Source: Borrelia turicatae 91E135
GTDB lineage: Bacteria > Spirochaetota > Spirochaetia > Borreliales > Borreliaceae
NCBI RefSeq assembly: GCF_000012085.2
Contig: NC_008710.1
Location: 744,001-808,000, forward strand
DNA length: 64,000 nucleotides
Direction of reading: 5' to 3'
Positions 18,367-27,263 of this stretch are shown in pieces. The number at the start of each line of letters is the position of its first letter. The first letter of the stretch is position 1. The translations under genes and the position numbers were made by a program. The notes beneath the pieces were generated by a model. It was given only the letters and a program-made list of their open reading frames with translations. It ran no database searches and had not been told where the DNA came from.

Positions 18367-20118
18367 ATGAGTGAGAAATTAGATAAAGAGGATGTTCTTT
18401 ATAAAAAAAGACATTCGATTGCGCATGTTATGGCAGAAGCTGTAATTGAGTTATTTCCAAATACTAAGATTGCTATAGGTCCCCCGATTAAAGATGGGTT
18501 TTATTATGATTTTGATTTTGAAAAACATATTATAGAAGATGATCTTTTGTTAATAGAACAAAAGATGAGAGAGATTCTAAAGACAGGGAGTTCTTTTGTA
18601 AAGGAAGTGATAACTAAAGAACAGGCTTTAATGCTTTTCAAAGATGAACCTTATAAGATTGATTTAATTCACGAGCTTGATATTGCAGATGAGATTTCAA
18701 TATATAAAAGTCATAATTTTACTGACCTTTGTAAAGGCCCCCATATTGATAATATGGGAAAAATTGATCCAAAGGCATTTAAGTTAATTAGTATTGCAGG
18801 TGCTTATTGGCGTGGTGATGAGAAAAATAAGATGCTTACTCGTATTTATGGGACTTTATGGAACAATGAAAAGGATTTAAAAGCATATCTTAAATTGCGA
18901 GAAGAGATAAAAAGGCGAGATCATAGAAAACTTGGTCGAGAACTTGATTTGTTTTCTGTTCATGAAGAAATAGGACCTGGTCTTATATTTTTTCATCCAA
19001 GTGGTGCTAGAATAAGAGCTTTAATAGAAGATTTTTGGAGAGAGGAGCATTTTAAGAATGGTTATGACATACTTTTTACGCCTCATGTTGGCAAATCTTG
19101 GCTTTGGGAAACTTCTGGGCATTTAGATTTTTATAAAGAAAGCATGTTTGAGAAAATGGAGATGGATAAGAGTAATTATTATGTTAAGCCTATGAATTGT
19201 CCATTTCATATTGCTATTTATAATACCGGTAGGCATTCTTATAGAGATTTGCCGTTTAGGTGGGCTGAACTTGGTACGGTGTATCGTTATGAAAAGGTAG
19301 GTGCTCTTCATGGTACTATGCGTGTTAGAGGATTTACTCAAGATGATGCACACATTATATGTACTTATGATCAAGTTAAGTTTGAGGTCCAAGAGGTTTT
19401 AAGATTTGCTCTTTATATGTGGAATAAATTTGGATTTACTGCTTTAAAAGCATATCTCTCGACAAAGCCAGAAAAATCTGTAGGGGATGAGGATGATTGG
19501 ATAATGTCTGTAAAAGTCTTAAAAGAAGCTTTGATTAATTTAGGTATTGATTATGATATTGATGAGGGAGGTGGGGCTTTTTATGGACCTAAGATTGATC
19601 TTAAAATAATAGATTCTCTTGGGAGAGAATGGCAAATGAGTACAATTCAATTTGATTTTAATCTTCCTGCGAGATTTAAAATGACTTATACAGCAGAAGA
19701 TGGTAAGGAGAGGCAACCTTTTATGATTCATAGGGCTCTTCTTGGTTCTATTGAAAGGTTTTTTGGAATTTTGGTAGAACATTATGGTGGTGCATTTCCT
19801 GTATGGTTGGCACCTCTTCAAGTTGTAATTATTCCTGTAAACAATATTGTAGAAGAGTATGCGTTGGAGGTATTGTCTCGTTTTAAAAAGGAAGGAATTA
19901 GAATAAAACTTGATAATGATTGCAATATGAGAATGAATGCAAAGATTAGACAATATCAATCCCAAAAAGTTCCTTATATGTTTATTGTGGGAGAAAAAGA
20001 GGTAGTAGAGGGAAAGATTTCGATTAGAACCAGGACAAATGAGCAGATTAATGGACTTGAGCTGAAAGAAGCACTTGAATTTGTGAAATTAAAGGTTTCT
20101 AATAAGGAGATTTTATAG
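18367..20118 (+). CDS. thrS: Threonyl-tRNA synthetase lacking the TGS domain
   Basis: 583 residues, against about 640 in E. coli. The N-terminal TGS domain is absent. The protein opens directly into the editing domain, whose zinc/active-site pattern is HSIAH (H16, H20) and later DLCKGPH. Class II catalytic motifs follow: motif 2 around RWAELGTVYRYEKVGALHG, zinc ligand Cys in MNCPFHIAIYN, and motif 3 at GSIERFFGILVEHYGGAFP. A C-terminal anticodon-binding domain begins near APLQVVIIPV. AAGGTG at about 18357 precedes the ATG. It should charge the tRNA-Thr found at 5466. Confidence 0.96.
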   Translation: MSEKLDKEDVLYKKRHSIAHVMAEAVIELFPNTKIAIGPPIKDGFYYDFDFEKHIIEDDLLLIEQKMREILKTGSSFVKEVITKEQALMLFKDEPYKIDLIHELDIADEISIYKSHNFTDLCKGPHIDNMGKIDPKAFKLISIAGAYWRGDEKNKMLTRIYGTLWNNEKDLKAYLKLREEIKRRDHRKLGRELDLFSVHEEIGPGLIFFHPSGARIRALIEDFWREEHFKNGYDILFTPHVGKSWLWETSGHLDFYKESMFEKMEMDKSNYYVKPMNCPFHIAIYNTGRHSYRDLPFRWAELGTVYRYEKVGALHGTMRVRGFTQDDAHIICTYDQVKFEVQEVLRFALYMWNKFGFTALKAYLSTKPEKSVGDEDDWIMSVKVLKEALINLGIDYDIDEGGGAFYGPKIDLKIIDSLGREWQMSTIQFDFNLPARFKMTYTAEDGKERQPFMIHRALLGSIERFFGILVEHYGGAFPVWLAPLQVVIIPVNNIVEEYALEVLSRFKKEGIRIKLDNDCNMRMNAKIRQYQSQKVPYMFIVGEKEVVEGKISIRTRTNEQINGLELKEALEFVKLKVSNKEIL

Positions 20119-20119
20119 T

Positions 20120-20743
20120 TTGAATAGCGAAATTATAATGAGTCCGAATAAAATAACTTTTTTTAGAATTATATTATCTTTTGTTATCTTATTTATATTA
20201 TGTCTTGAAGATCTTTGGAATTCTTATTTATTTTTAATTCTGATTTGGTTTTTAATTATTTTTAATGAAATAACAGATGTTATTGATGGATATATTGCTA
20301 GAAAATATAATTTAGTTAGTAATGTAGGTAAGATTTTAGATCCTTATGCAGATGTGTTGCAACATTTAACATATTTTGCCTTTTTCTTTTATAAAGGGAT
20401 TACACCATATTATTTTTTTATGATATTTATATACCGTGAACTTTCTGTTGGTGTTGTTAGGAATTTAATTATTCAGTTTGATATAGTTCAACAAGCTAAA
20501 TTTTTGGGTAAAATAAAGTCGTTATTTTATGCTATTGCAACATTTGCTAGTCTTTTTTTTTATAGTTTAAACAAGTTGAGAATTACTACATTGATTGAGA
20601 ATTTTATTAGTTCAATTTTAAATCTAGATTTTAATTTTTCTTTTATTGTTGGAATGATATATGCTATGTCTGCCTTTCTAACTATCATATCATTAATTGA
20701 TTATGTTGTGATATTTTTGTATCTTAGCAAGTATGAGAAGTAA
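20120..20743 (+). CDS. pgsA: CDP-alcohol phosphatidyltransferase (probable PgsA)
   Basis: 207 residues with about five membrane segments. The family signature DG(x2)AR(x8)G(x3)D(x3)D is exact: DGYIARKYNLVSNVGKILDPYAD. It probably makes phosphatidylglycerol phosphate from CDP-diacylglycerol. Phosphatidylcholine synthase belongs to the same superfamily and cannot be excluded by eye. The start may be TTG 20120, one base after thrS, or ATG 20138; the longer form is given. It overlaps the next gene by 11 bases. Confidence 0.85.
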   Translation: MNSEIIMSPNKITFFRIILSFVILFILCLEDLWNSYLFLILIWFLIIFNEITDVIDGYIARKYNLVSNVGKILDPYADVLQHLTYFAFFFYKGITPYYFFMIFIYRELSVGVVRNLIIQFDIVQQAKFLGKIKSLFYAIATFASLFFYSLNKLRITTLIENFISSILNLDFNFSFIVGMIYAMSAFLTIISLIDYVVIFLYLSKYEK

Positions 20744-22175
20744 TGTATTATTAATATTTATTTGGTTACTAATTGGTTTTTATTCTCATGCTCAGTTAAA
20801 GCAAATGTTAACGGAAGTTAAGCCTTTAAGTATTTCAAGTGAAAGTGGAAAGGGAAGTGTTTATCTAAAGGTTAGCAAGTCTTCTAACTATATCTTAACT
20901 TTTGATGTTTCTTCAGATTCAGATTTTGTCTATATGGTATATGATATTTTTAATAAAAAATATATAACAGATAAGATAAGAAAAAAAGATGTCAAGCTTA
21001 AATTGAATAAAGATATTCTTTATGCTGTGATCTATGTCACATCTGAGAATGTAAATATTGATTTTATCCTTACTGATTTAGATTTATCGATAATAAGTGA
21101 TAGCTCTTTAAAAGCTAAAATATCTGGTATAAAGAAAAAAGATAAAACTTTTTTATTAAAAGATTTGCCAAACTTTCAATTAGGCTTGAAGCTTAAAAGA
21201 TATATTTTAAGGACTTATAATCGCAGTATTTATCTTGCTTATCAGATAGAAGGTAATGATGATATTAAGGTTTCTTCATTTATTGAGAATATTGGTTGGT
21301 TTGATATAAGTACTGCTGTTAATGATAATATTACTGATATTGCGTGTTTTGATTTTGCAATTAATTCTAAAGGAGAATTATATGTTGTATTTACGACTAA
21401 GAATACCAGTGATTTTTCTAGCGAACTTATAGTCAAGAAATTTAATAGTCGAAAGTGGATTGATATTAGTCCTAAATTTAGGGATAATATTGGATTTTTG
21501 GTAAATATTGGCATTGATAAGAGAGATAATTTGTATGTAGCTTATTTAAGGAAAATTGGTAGTGAATATAAAGTAAACTTTGTTGCAAATAAAGGATATA
21601 GTAATATTTGGAATAGTGTCATGGATTCTTATATGTCTAAAGGCAATGCCAATGTTGATGATGTTTCAAGTATTGGTATTATTTCTGAGCCTTTTCTGGG
21701 GATTTTTTATAATTATAAGGTAAATAATTATGTTAATTCTGAGTTTATTATTGATAGTGGTAAAACTTGGGGAAATGCAAATATTCAGTCTGCAAATGTA
21801 GCAAATTCTGTCAAAATTATTTCTAATTCTAAATCTGACCAAGTTGTTTTAAGTTATATAACAAAGGATAGACCTGTTGTGAGTGTATTTACATTGCAAT
21901 ATGATAAGTGGCAAAATATAAGTCCAAATATTAAGATTGATGGAGTCACTAGTGATATTTTAAGTTATAGGAATGATTTGTTTTTAACTTTTGAAGATGG
22001 TAATGATATCAGGCTTATTTATTTTGATGATAATACTTGGTATTTTTTTAATGAATCTGAAATTTTTCAAAAATCTGTTTGTAAGCCCCAGTTTGCAAAA
22101 TATCAGGATAAAGGATTTATATTGTCATATCTGAGTTTAGATTTTAAGATTTTATACTTTAGATTGATTAGCTAG
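20733..22175 (+). CDS. Secreted beta-rich protein, possible propeller fold
   Basis: 480 residues. A signal peptide (about 1-20, ending SHAQ) has no lipobox Cys, so this is a periplasmic or exported non-lipidated protein. The body from about 160 onward shows repeated blocks of the type 'sIYLAYQ', 'gELYVVFTTKN', 'NLYVAYLRK' and 'VVLSYITKD', each followed by a W or F-rich strand. That resembles sialidase-like or Kelch-like propeller blades, but I cannot assign a family. It starts inside pgsA without an obvious ribosome site, implying translational coupling. Its 3' end overlaps the opposing CYTH gene by 24 bases. Confidence 0.82.
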   Translation: MRSNVLLIFIWLLIGFYSHAQLKQMLTEVKPLSISSESGKGSVYLKVSKSSNYILTFDVSSDSDFVYMVYDIFNKKYITDKIRKKDVKLKLNKDILYAVIYVTSENVNIDFILTDLDLSIISDSSLKAKISGIKKKDKTFLLKDLPNFQLGLKLKRYILRTYNRSIYLAYQIEGNDDIKVSSFIENIGWFDISTAVNDNITDIACFDFAINSKGELYVVFTTKNTSDFSSELIVKKFNSRKWIDISPKFRDNIGFLVNIGIDKRDNLYVAYLRKIGSEYKVNFVANKGYSNIWNSVMDSYMSKGNANVDDVSSIGIISEPFLGIFYNYKVNNYVNSEFIIDSGKTWGNANIQSANVANSVKIISNSKSDQVVLSYITKDRPVVSVFTLQYDKWQNISPNIKIDGVTSDILSYRNDLFLTFEDGNDIRLIYFDDNTWYFFNESEIFQKSVCKPQFAKYQDKGFILSYLSLDFKILYFRLIS

Positions 22176-22676
22176 TATTAGTTCAAAATAGGATTTTTTT
22201 TCAATATTATTTTGTAATTTGAATTCTTTTATTGTTTTGTAAATTTCTGTCTTGGCAAAACTTAATTCATTCTTATCATAGATTATTTTTTCGATTTCTA
22301 AAAAAAAACCAAGATTTTCAATTTCATTAATTTCTATGTTTAAATTTTCTTTTTTATAAATTAGACTTTTTTTGATTTTTTTGTATAAAAATTTAAAATT
22401 CATTTCTTCTAGAAAAGATATAAAATTGTTGACTTGGTCTACTTTAAATTCGATTTCCTTGTTTATTTCTATGTCATTTTCTAAAGATTTAATTTTAAAG
22501 GTTACAATCTTTTCTAAAGTGTTAAATTTTCTTATTCTAATTATTTTTTCTGTGTTACAGTAATAAGTATCATCTTTGATTTCTTCTTTGATAAATTTGA
22601 ATTTTTGATTGGCCAACTTTAAAATTTCTTTAAGTTTATTTTTGGGAATAAAAGCTTTCAATTCAATTTCAAACAT
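22152..22676 (-). CDS. cyaB: CYTH-domain protein (class IV adenylate cyclase / triphosphatase type)
   Basis: 174 residues. The N-terminal EIELKA gives the ExExK signature that chelates the metal-triphosphate. Later beta strands carry paired basic and acidic residues (IIRIRKFN, VTFKIKS, INKEIEFKV, LNIEINEIENLGFFLEIEK), as in the CYTH tunnel. Members either make cAMP or hydrolyse inorganic triphosphate or thiamine triphosphate. The Borrelia orthologue is usually annotated as adenylate cyclase CyaB, but sequence alone does not decide. No ribosome site is evident before the ATG. It converges on the secreted-protein gene with a 24-base overlap. Confidence 0.85.
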   Translation of the reverse strand: MFEIELKAFIPKNKLKEILKLANQKFKFIKEEIKDDTYYCNTEKIIRIRKFNTLEKIVTFKIKSLENDIEINKEIEFKVDQVNNFISFLEEMNFKFLYKKIKKSLIYKKENLNIEINEIENLGFFLEIEKIIYDKNELSFAKTEIYKTIKEFKLQNNIEKKSYFELILANQSKV

Positions 22677-22766
22677 GTATTAAAAATAATAAAATTATGG
22701 TAATATTTCAATGGCCTGTAATTTTGATGATGATAACTTATATATTTTGTTATATTTTATTTGTTT

Positions 22767-24086
22767 ATGTTGAAATTTGAGTTTAGTGATAGGTTTTTTC
22801 TTTTCAGTTATTTTATTTTGATTATGTTCCTAGGCTCTCTATTGTTGTCATTGCCTATTGCTTGGAATGGTGAGAAAAAATTAGAGTACATAGATGTTTT
22901 GTTTACATCTGTATCTGCTGTTAGTATTACGGGTCTTGTTACTGTTAAGATGGAAAATTTTTCTACTTTTGGGTTTATCATTATAATGTTATTGATTCAA
23001 TTTGGGGGGCTTGGTTTTATAACAATTGCTACTTTTTATTTGCTTATTCCTAAGCGTAAGTTGAATTTAACCGATGCTCGGATAATTAAACAATATTCTC
23101 TTTCAAATATTGAGTATAATCCCGTCAAGATTTTGAAAAGTATACTTTTTGTAACTTTTTTAATTGAATTAATTGGAGTATTGTTAATATTAGTGTGTTT
23201 TAGACTTCGAGGTGTTAATATTTCATTGCTTGAAGCTTTATTTACAACGATTTCAGCTTTTTGTAATGCAGGATTTTCTATGCATTCTGAGAGTATTTAT
23301 GCTTGGCGTGATGTTCCTGAGGCAATAGTTGTTATTGCTATTTTGATTATTTGTGGAGGACTTGGGTTTATGGTATATCGTGATATTACGAATACTATTA
23401 AATATCGGAAAAAGTTGTCTCTTCATGCTAAAATTGTTTTTTTACTGAGTTTCTTTTTGATTATTTTAGGTACAATTTTATTTTTTTTCTCAGAAATGCA
23501 TAAACTTAAGGAAGGTTATTCACTTGGAACTCTCATATTTAATTCAATATTTTATTCAATAAGCACAAGGACCGCTGGTTTTAATTATCTTGACAATGCT
23601 CTTATCACAAGTAGAACCCAAATGCTTTCGTTGCCATTCATGTTCATTGGTGGTGCTCCAGGTTCAACTGCTGGTGGAATTAAGATTACTACCTTTTTTT
23701 TAATTATTCTTGCGGTAATAAAATCACAAGATGGTAATGGTTATATTATTGGTTCTTATAAAGTTTCAATTGATAGCATAAGATTTGCACTTTTATTTTT
23801 TGTAAGGGCTGTGTTTATTTTGTGTTTTTCATTTTTTGTTCTTCTTGCTGCTGAGAGTGGTGGAAAGTGGAGAGTTATTGATTTGGGATATGAAGTTTTT
23901 TCTGCCTTTGGTACTGTTGGTTTGTCAGTTGGTGTTACACAGGATTTGTCATTTTTAGGTAAAGTAATTATAATTTTTACTATGTTTGCAGGTCGGATAG
24001 GACTTTTTTCTATGGCAATTTTTGTTTCACGAAGATCTCGTTTTGAAGAATTTACAAGGCCAAGACAAGACATTTTAGTGGGTTAG
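22767..24086 (+). CDS. ktrB: KtrB potassium channel subunit
   Basis: 439 residues. An ion-translocating membrane subunit of the Trk/Ktr/HKT superfamily with four M1-P-M2 repeats. Selectivity-filter segments are visible in all four, each with its glycine: SITGLVTV, CNAGFS, RTAGFN and TVGLS. The conserved APGSTAGGIK loop lies in repeat three. The ATG at 22767 was chosen over an in-frame TTG at 22761, although no strong ribosome site is present for either. Six bases after it comes ktrA, the regulatory subunit, so this is a complete KtrAB system for potassium uptake. Confidence 0.94.
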   Translation: MLKFEFSDRFFLFSYFILIMFLGSLLLSLPIAWNGEKKLEYIDVLFTSVSAVSITGLVTVKMENFSTFGFIIIMLLIQFGGLGFITIATFYLLIPKRKLNLTDARIIKQYSLSNIEYNPVKILKSILFVTFLIELIGVLLILVCFRLRGVNISLLEALFTTISAFCNAGFSMHSESIYAWRDVPEAIVVIAILIICGGLGFMVYRDITNTIKYRKKLSLHAKIVFLLSFFLIILGTILFFFSEMHKLKEGYSLGTLIFNSIFYSISTRTAGFNYLDNALITSRTQMLSLPFMFIGGAPGSTAGGIKITTFFLIILAVIKSQDGNGYIIGSYKVSIDSIRFALLFFVRAVFILCFSFFVLLAAESGGKWRVIDLGYEVFSAFGTVGLSVGVTQDLSFLGKVIIIFTMFAGRIGLFSMAIFVSRRSRFEEFTRPRQDILVG

Positions 24087-24092
24087 GAAAGA

Positions 24093-24875
24093 GTGAAAAC
24101 GTTTGTTATTATTGGTCTTAGCAATTTAGGGATTCATGTTCTTGAAAATTTAAGTAAACTTGATTGCCAAATTATTATTGTTGATACTTCAAAGGAATTG
24201 GTTGAGGAATATGATGTTATTTCTACAGAAAGCTTTATTTTAGACCAATTTACTAAAAATACTTTAAAAAAAGTTATACCTGTAGATACTGATGCTGTTA
24301 TTATTGATTTTGATAATGATCTTGGGAAGAGTGCTCTTGTTACTCATTATTGTAATCTTTTAGGTGTTAAAGAGATATGTGTTAAAACTGAAGATAGGGA
24401 TGATGCTGAGATATTAAAAACTCTTGGTGCTACAAAAATTATATTTCCAAGTAAGGATGCTGCAAGAAGGTTAACCCCACTATTAGTATCGCCTAATCTT
24501 TCAACGTACAGTATTGTTGGTCATGATATCATTGTTGCTGAGACTATTATTCCTAAAGAGTATGTAGGAAAAACTCTTCTTGAGGCTGACTTGAGAAGGG
24601 AGAAGGGCATTACTGTTATTGCTGTTAGAAATTTAAGCAATTCTAGGTATGAGTTTGTAGATGGTGATTATTTTTTCTTAAAGGATGATAAAATTGTAAT
24701 TTGTGGGAAGCCTGATAAAATTGAGAATTTTACAAATAATAAGGATTTGATTAAAGACTTAATATCAGTTTCTAAATCAGAGGATGCTTCTTACACGGAA
24801 AATTCCAAAAAATTAGGATTTTTAAGGTTTTTTAATTTCATGAAAAAGTTTAGTAAAGATAGGAAAAACGATTAA
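24093..24875 (+). CDS. ktrA: KtrA regulatory subunit (RCK domains)
   Basis: 260 residues. The N-terminal RCK_N Rossmann fold has a GLSNLGIHVLENL loop (the usual GxGxxG with the second Gly as Ser) and the ribose-binding Asp at the end of beta-2 (IIIVD). An RCK_C domain spans about 135-215. It gates KtrB by binding nucleotides on the cytoplasmic side. A C-terminal tail of about 40 residues, basic and Phe-rich (LRFFNFMKKFSKDRKND), is longer than in typical KtrA and might contact membrane. It has a GTG start preceded by AGGAAAG. Confidence 0.93.
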   Translation: MKTFVIIGLSNLGIHVLENLSKLDCQIIIVDTSKELVEEYDVISTESFILDQFTKNTLKKVIPVDTDAVIIDFDNDLGKSALVTHYCNLLGVKEICVKTEDRDDAEILKTLGATKIIFPSKDAARRLTPLLVSPNLSTYSIVGHDIIVAETIIPKEYVGKTLLEADLRREKGITVIAVRNLSNSRYEFVDGDYFFLKDDKIVICGKPDKIENFTNNKDLIKDLISVSKSEDASYTENSKKLGFLRFFNFMKKFSKDRKND

Positions 24876-24887
24876 TAGGATTTTGAG

Positions 24888-25859
24888 ATGACTAAGATTA
24901 TTCCTGTTGCAAGTGGAAAGGGAGGTGTTGGAAAAACATCTTTTGTTGCTAATATTGGTTATAAACTTGCATGTTTAGGTAAAACTGTAATACTTGTTGA
25001 TCTTGACCTTGGTGGGTCTAATCTGCATACATGTTTAGGGGTTAAGAATACTGGTGTTGGAATAGGTTCCTTTATTAATAAGCGTGAAAAAGATTTTTCA
25101 AGTTTAATTATTAAAACACCTTATAAAAAGCTTTATCTGATTCCAGGAGATGCTCTTTATACGGGAACAGCCAATATTCCTTTTTCTATTAAAAAAAGAA
25201 TAATAGACTCGATTCAAAGAGATCTTGTTGCTGATTTTGTTTTTATAGATTTAGGTTCAGGTACATCTTATAATACAGTGGATTTTTATTTATCAGCTTA
25301 CAGTGGTATAATCGTTACTGTTCCAGAAACCCCTTCCATACTTAACGCTTATTCTTTTTTGAAAAATGCACTGTATCGGCTTTTATATCTGGGGTTTCCC
25401 CCAAAGAGTGCTGAACGTGAATATATTAGTAATTTTTTTAAAAATAAAATAGAAGGTACAAACGTTAAGTTTAAAGATTTAGTTACAGGAATTGAAGTCA
25501 TATCTTTAAGTTCATCACTTAAGATAAAAAAGATGATGAACAGTTTTTATCCTAGAGTTGTACTAAATAGGATAGAATCTAGCGAAGAAATAGCTATGTG
25601 TGAAAATTTAATCAATGTTGTTAAAAATAATATTAATATACCAGTAGAATTTATTGGTTTTATTCCGTTTGCAAAGAGTTTTAGAGAATCTGTTAATAAT
25701 AGAATTCCATTTATTGATTTTGATAAAAATTCAAAGCTCAATAAATATTTTGAGTTTATTGCAGGTAATTTGATTAAGTCTCCTGTTGAAGGTTCACCTT
25801 ATATTTATGATGATATATACGATATGATTAAGGATCAAAGTCAATTTATTAGGAATTAA
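24888..25859 (+). CDS. MinD/ParA-family ATPase (FlhG-like)
   Basis: 323 residues. It has a deviant Walker A GKGGVGKTS (about 10-18), switch I DLDLGGSNLHTCLG and Walker B DFVFIDLGSG. The middle carries an extra segment (about 165-220, with RLLYLGFPPKSAEREYI) seen in larger MinD-like ATPases, different from cell-division MinD. The C-terminal membrane-targeting helix typical of MinD is not obvious. The partner and cargo are unknown; positioning of flagellar or envelope machinery is possible but inferred. It lies 12 bases after ktrA and is probably in the same transcript as the phosphofructokinase. Confidence 0.85.
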   Translation: MTKIIPVASGKGGVGKTSFVANIGYKLACLGKTVILVDLDLGGSNLHTCLGVKNTGVGIGSFINKREKDFSSLIIKTPYKKLYLIPGDALYTGTANIPFSIKKRIIDSIQRDLVADFVFIDLGSGTSYNTVDFYLSAYSGIIVTVPETPSILNAYSFLKNALYRLLYLGFPPKSAEREYISNFFKNKIEGTNVKFKDLVTGIEVISLSSSLKIKKMMNSFYPRVVLNRIESSEEIAMCENLINVVKNNINIPVEFIGFIPFAKSFRESVNNRIPFIDFDKNSKLNKYFEFIAGNLIKSPVEGSPYIYDDIYDMIKDQSQFIRN

Positions 25860-25898
25860 TTGAATTATAATAATACTTAGTTATGGAGGAGCAACTTA

Positions 25899-27248
25899 AT
25901 GCATAGACTTAGGAATAAGAATTTAGATTTTAAAATAGAAAATTTAGGAGAATGTAAGCAAGATAATCCTTTGATTAATTTTTATGCTGATGAGAGTCAT
26001 ATTCATTTTACTGGTGAGGCTAATAAGATTAGATTTAATGTTTATAAAAATGACGAGGCTTGGGATCAATATGAGAATATTTTTTTAGAAAAAGCCGGAC
26101 CTAGACATAAAATTTATTTTATTCCAAAGCATGTTAAAGCGGCAATTACTACTTGTGGAGGTCTTTGTCCAGGTTTTAATGATGTTATTCGTTCCATTGT
26201 TAGAACTTTATGGAAAGTATATGGAGTGCATAATATTTATGGAGTTAAATTCGGATATCAGGGACTTTTGCCAGATTCTAATTTAAGTTTTGTTGAGCTA
26301 AATCCTGATGTAGTAGATGATATTAATCAACTTGGTGGTACAATACTTGGTTCATCAAGAGGAGGAATTAAACCTGTTGAAATAGTTGATACTTTGGAGA
26401 GAATGGGCATTAATATGCTCTTTAATATCGGTGGAGATGGAACACAAAAAGGTTCTGTTCTAATTGCTGAGGAAATAGAGAGGAGAAATTTGAAGATTGC
26501 TGTTGTAGGTATTCCAAAGACAATAGATAATGATTTTATGTTTGTTCAAAAATCTTTTGGATTTGAAACAGCTGTAGAGCAATCAGTTGCTGCAGTTGCT
26601 GGTGCTCACTTTGAGGCAAATAGTGCTTATAATGGAATTGGTCTTGTTAAAGTTATGGGTAGAGATTCTGGGTTTATTGCTGCTCATACCGCTTTATCTT
26701 CTAATGATGTTAATTTTTGTCTGATTCCAGAACTAGATTTTGATATTGAGGGGCCTAATGGGCTTCTTGAACATCTTGAAAGACGACTTTTGGCAAAAGA
26801 GAATTTGGATGAGATGCCCCATGCAGTAATATTAATAGCAGAGGGCGCAGGACAAAAGTATTTTGATCCTAGTAGTCGTAAAAAAGACGATTCTGGTAAC
26901 TTGCTTTATGAAGATATTGGACTTTATATTAAAGATAAGATTAATACGTATTTTAAGTCCAAAAATATTTCAATTAATCTTAAGTATATTGATCCTAGTT
27001 ATCTTGTGAGAAGTTCTCCAGCTAATGCTAGTGATTCTCTTTATTGTGCTCGTCTTGGTTCCAATGCTGTTCATGCTGCTATGGCAGGTAAGACAAAATT
27101 ATTAATTAGCTTGTGGAGTACAAAATTTGTACATATTCCAATAAAAATGGCAGTAATTGCCAGAAATAAAGTCAATATAAATGGTTCTTTCTGGAGGGAT
27201 GTTCTTGCAAGTACCGGTCAGCCATTTAGTATGAAGAACGAGAAATAA
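25899..27248 (+). CDS. pfk: 6-phosphofructokinase, group X type
   Basis: 449 residues. It phosphorylates fructose 6-phosphate in glycolysis. The diagnostic phosphoryl-donor positions read GGDGT (Gly at the E. coli Gly104 position) and PKTIDND (Lys at the E. coli Gly124 position). Gly plus Lys is the combination seen in the ATP-dependent group X enzymes of plants and trypanosomes, whereas PPi enzymes usually have Asp plus Lys. Other motifs are TTCGGLCPGFNDVIR and GRDSGFIAAHTAL. GGAGGA lies just before the ATG. A second, PPi-type enzyme is expected elsewhere in Borrelia genomes. Confidence 0.92.
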   Translation: MHRLRNKNLDFKIENLGECKQDNPLINFYADESHIHFTGEANKIRFNVYKNDEAWDQYENIFLEKAGPRHKIYFIPKHVKAAITTCGGLCPGFNDVIRSIVRTLWKVYGVHNIYGVKFGYQGLLPDSNLSFVELNPDVVDDINQLGGTILGSSRGGIKPVEIVDTLERMGINMLFNIGGDGTQKGSVLIAEEIERRNLKIAVVGIPKTIDNDFMFVQKSFGFETAVEQSVAAVAGAHFEANSAYNGIGLVKVMGRDSGFIAAHTALSSNDVNFCLIPELDFDIEGPNGLLEHLERRLLAKENLDEMPHAVILIAEGAGQKYFDPSSRKKDDSGNLLYEDIGLYIKDKINTYFKSKNISINLKYIDPSYLVRSSPANASDSLYCARLGSNAVHAAMAGKTKLLISLWSTKFVHIPIKMAVIARNKVNINGSFWRDVLASTGQPFSMKNEK

Positions 27249-27263
27249 AAGTGTTCTTATGAT

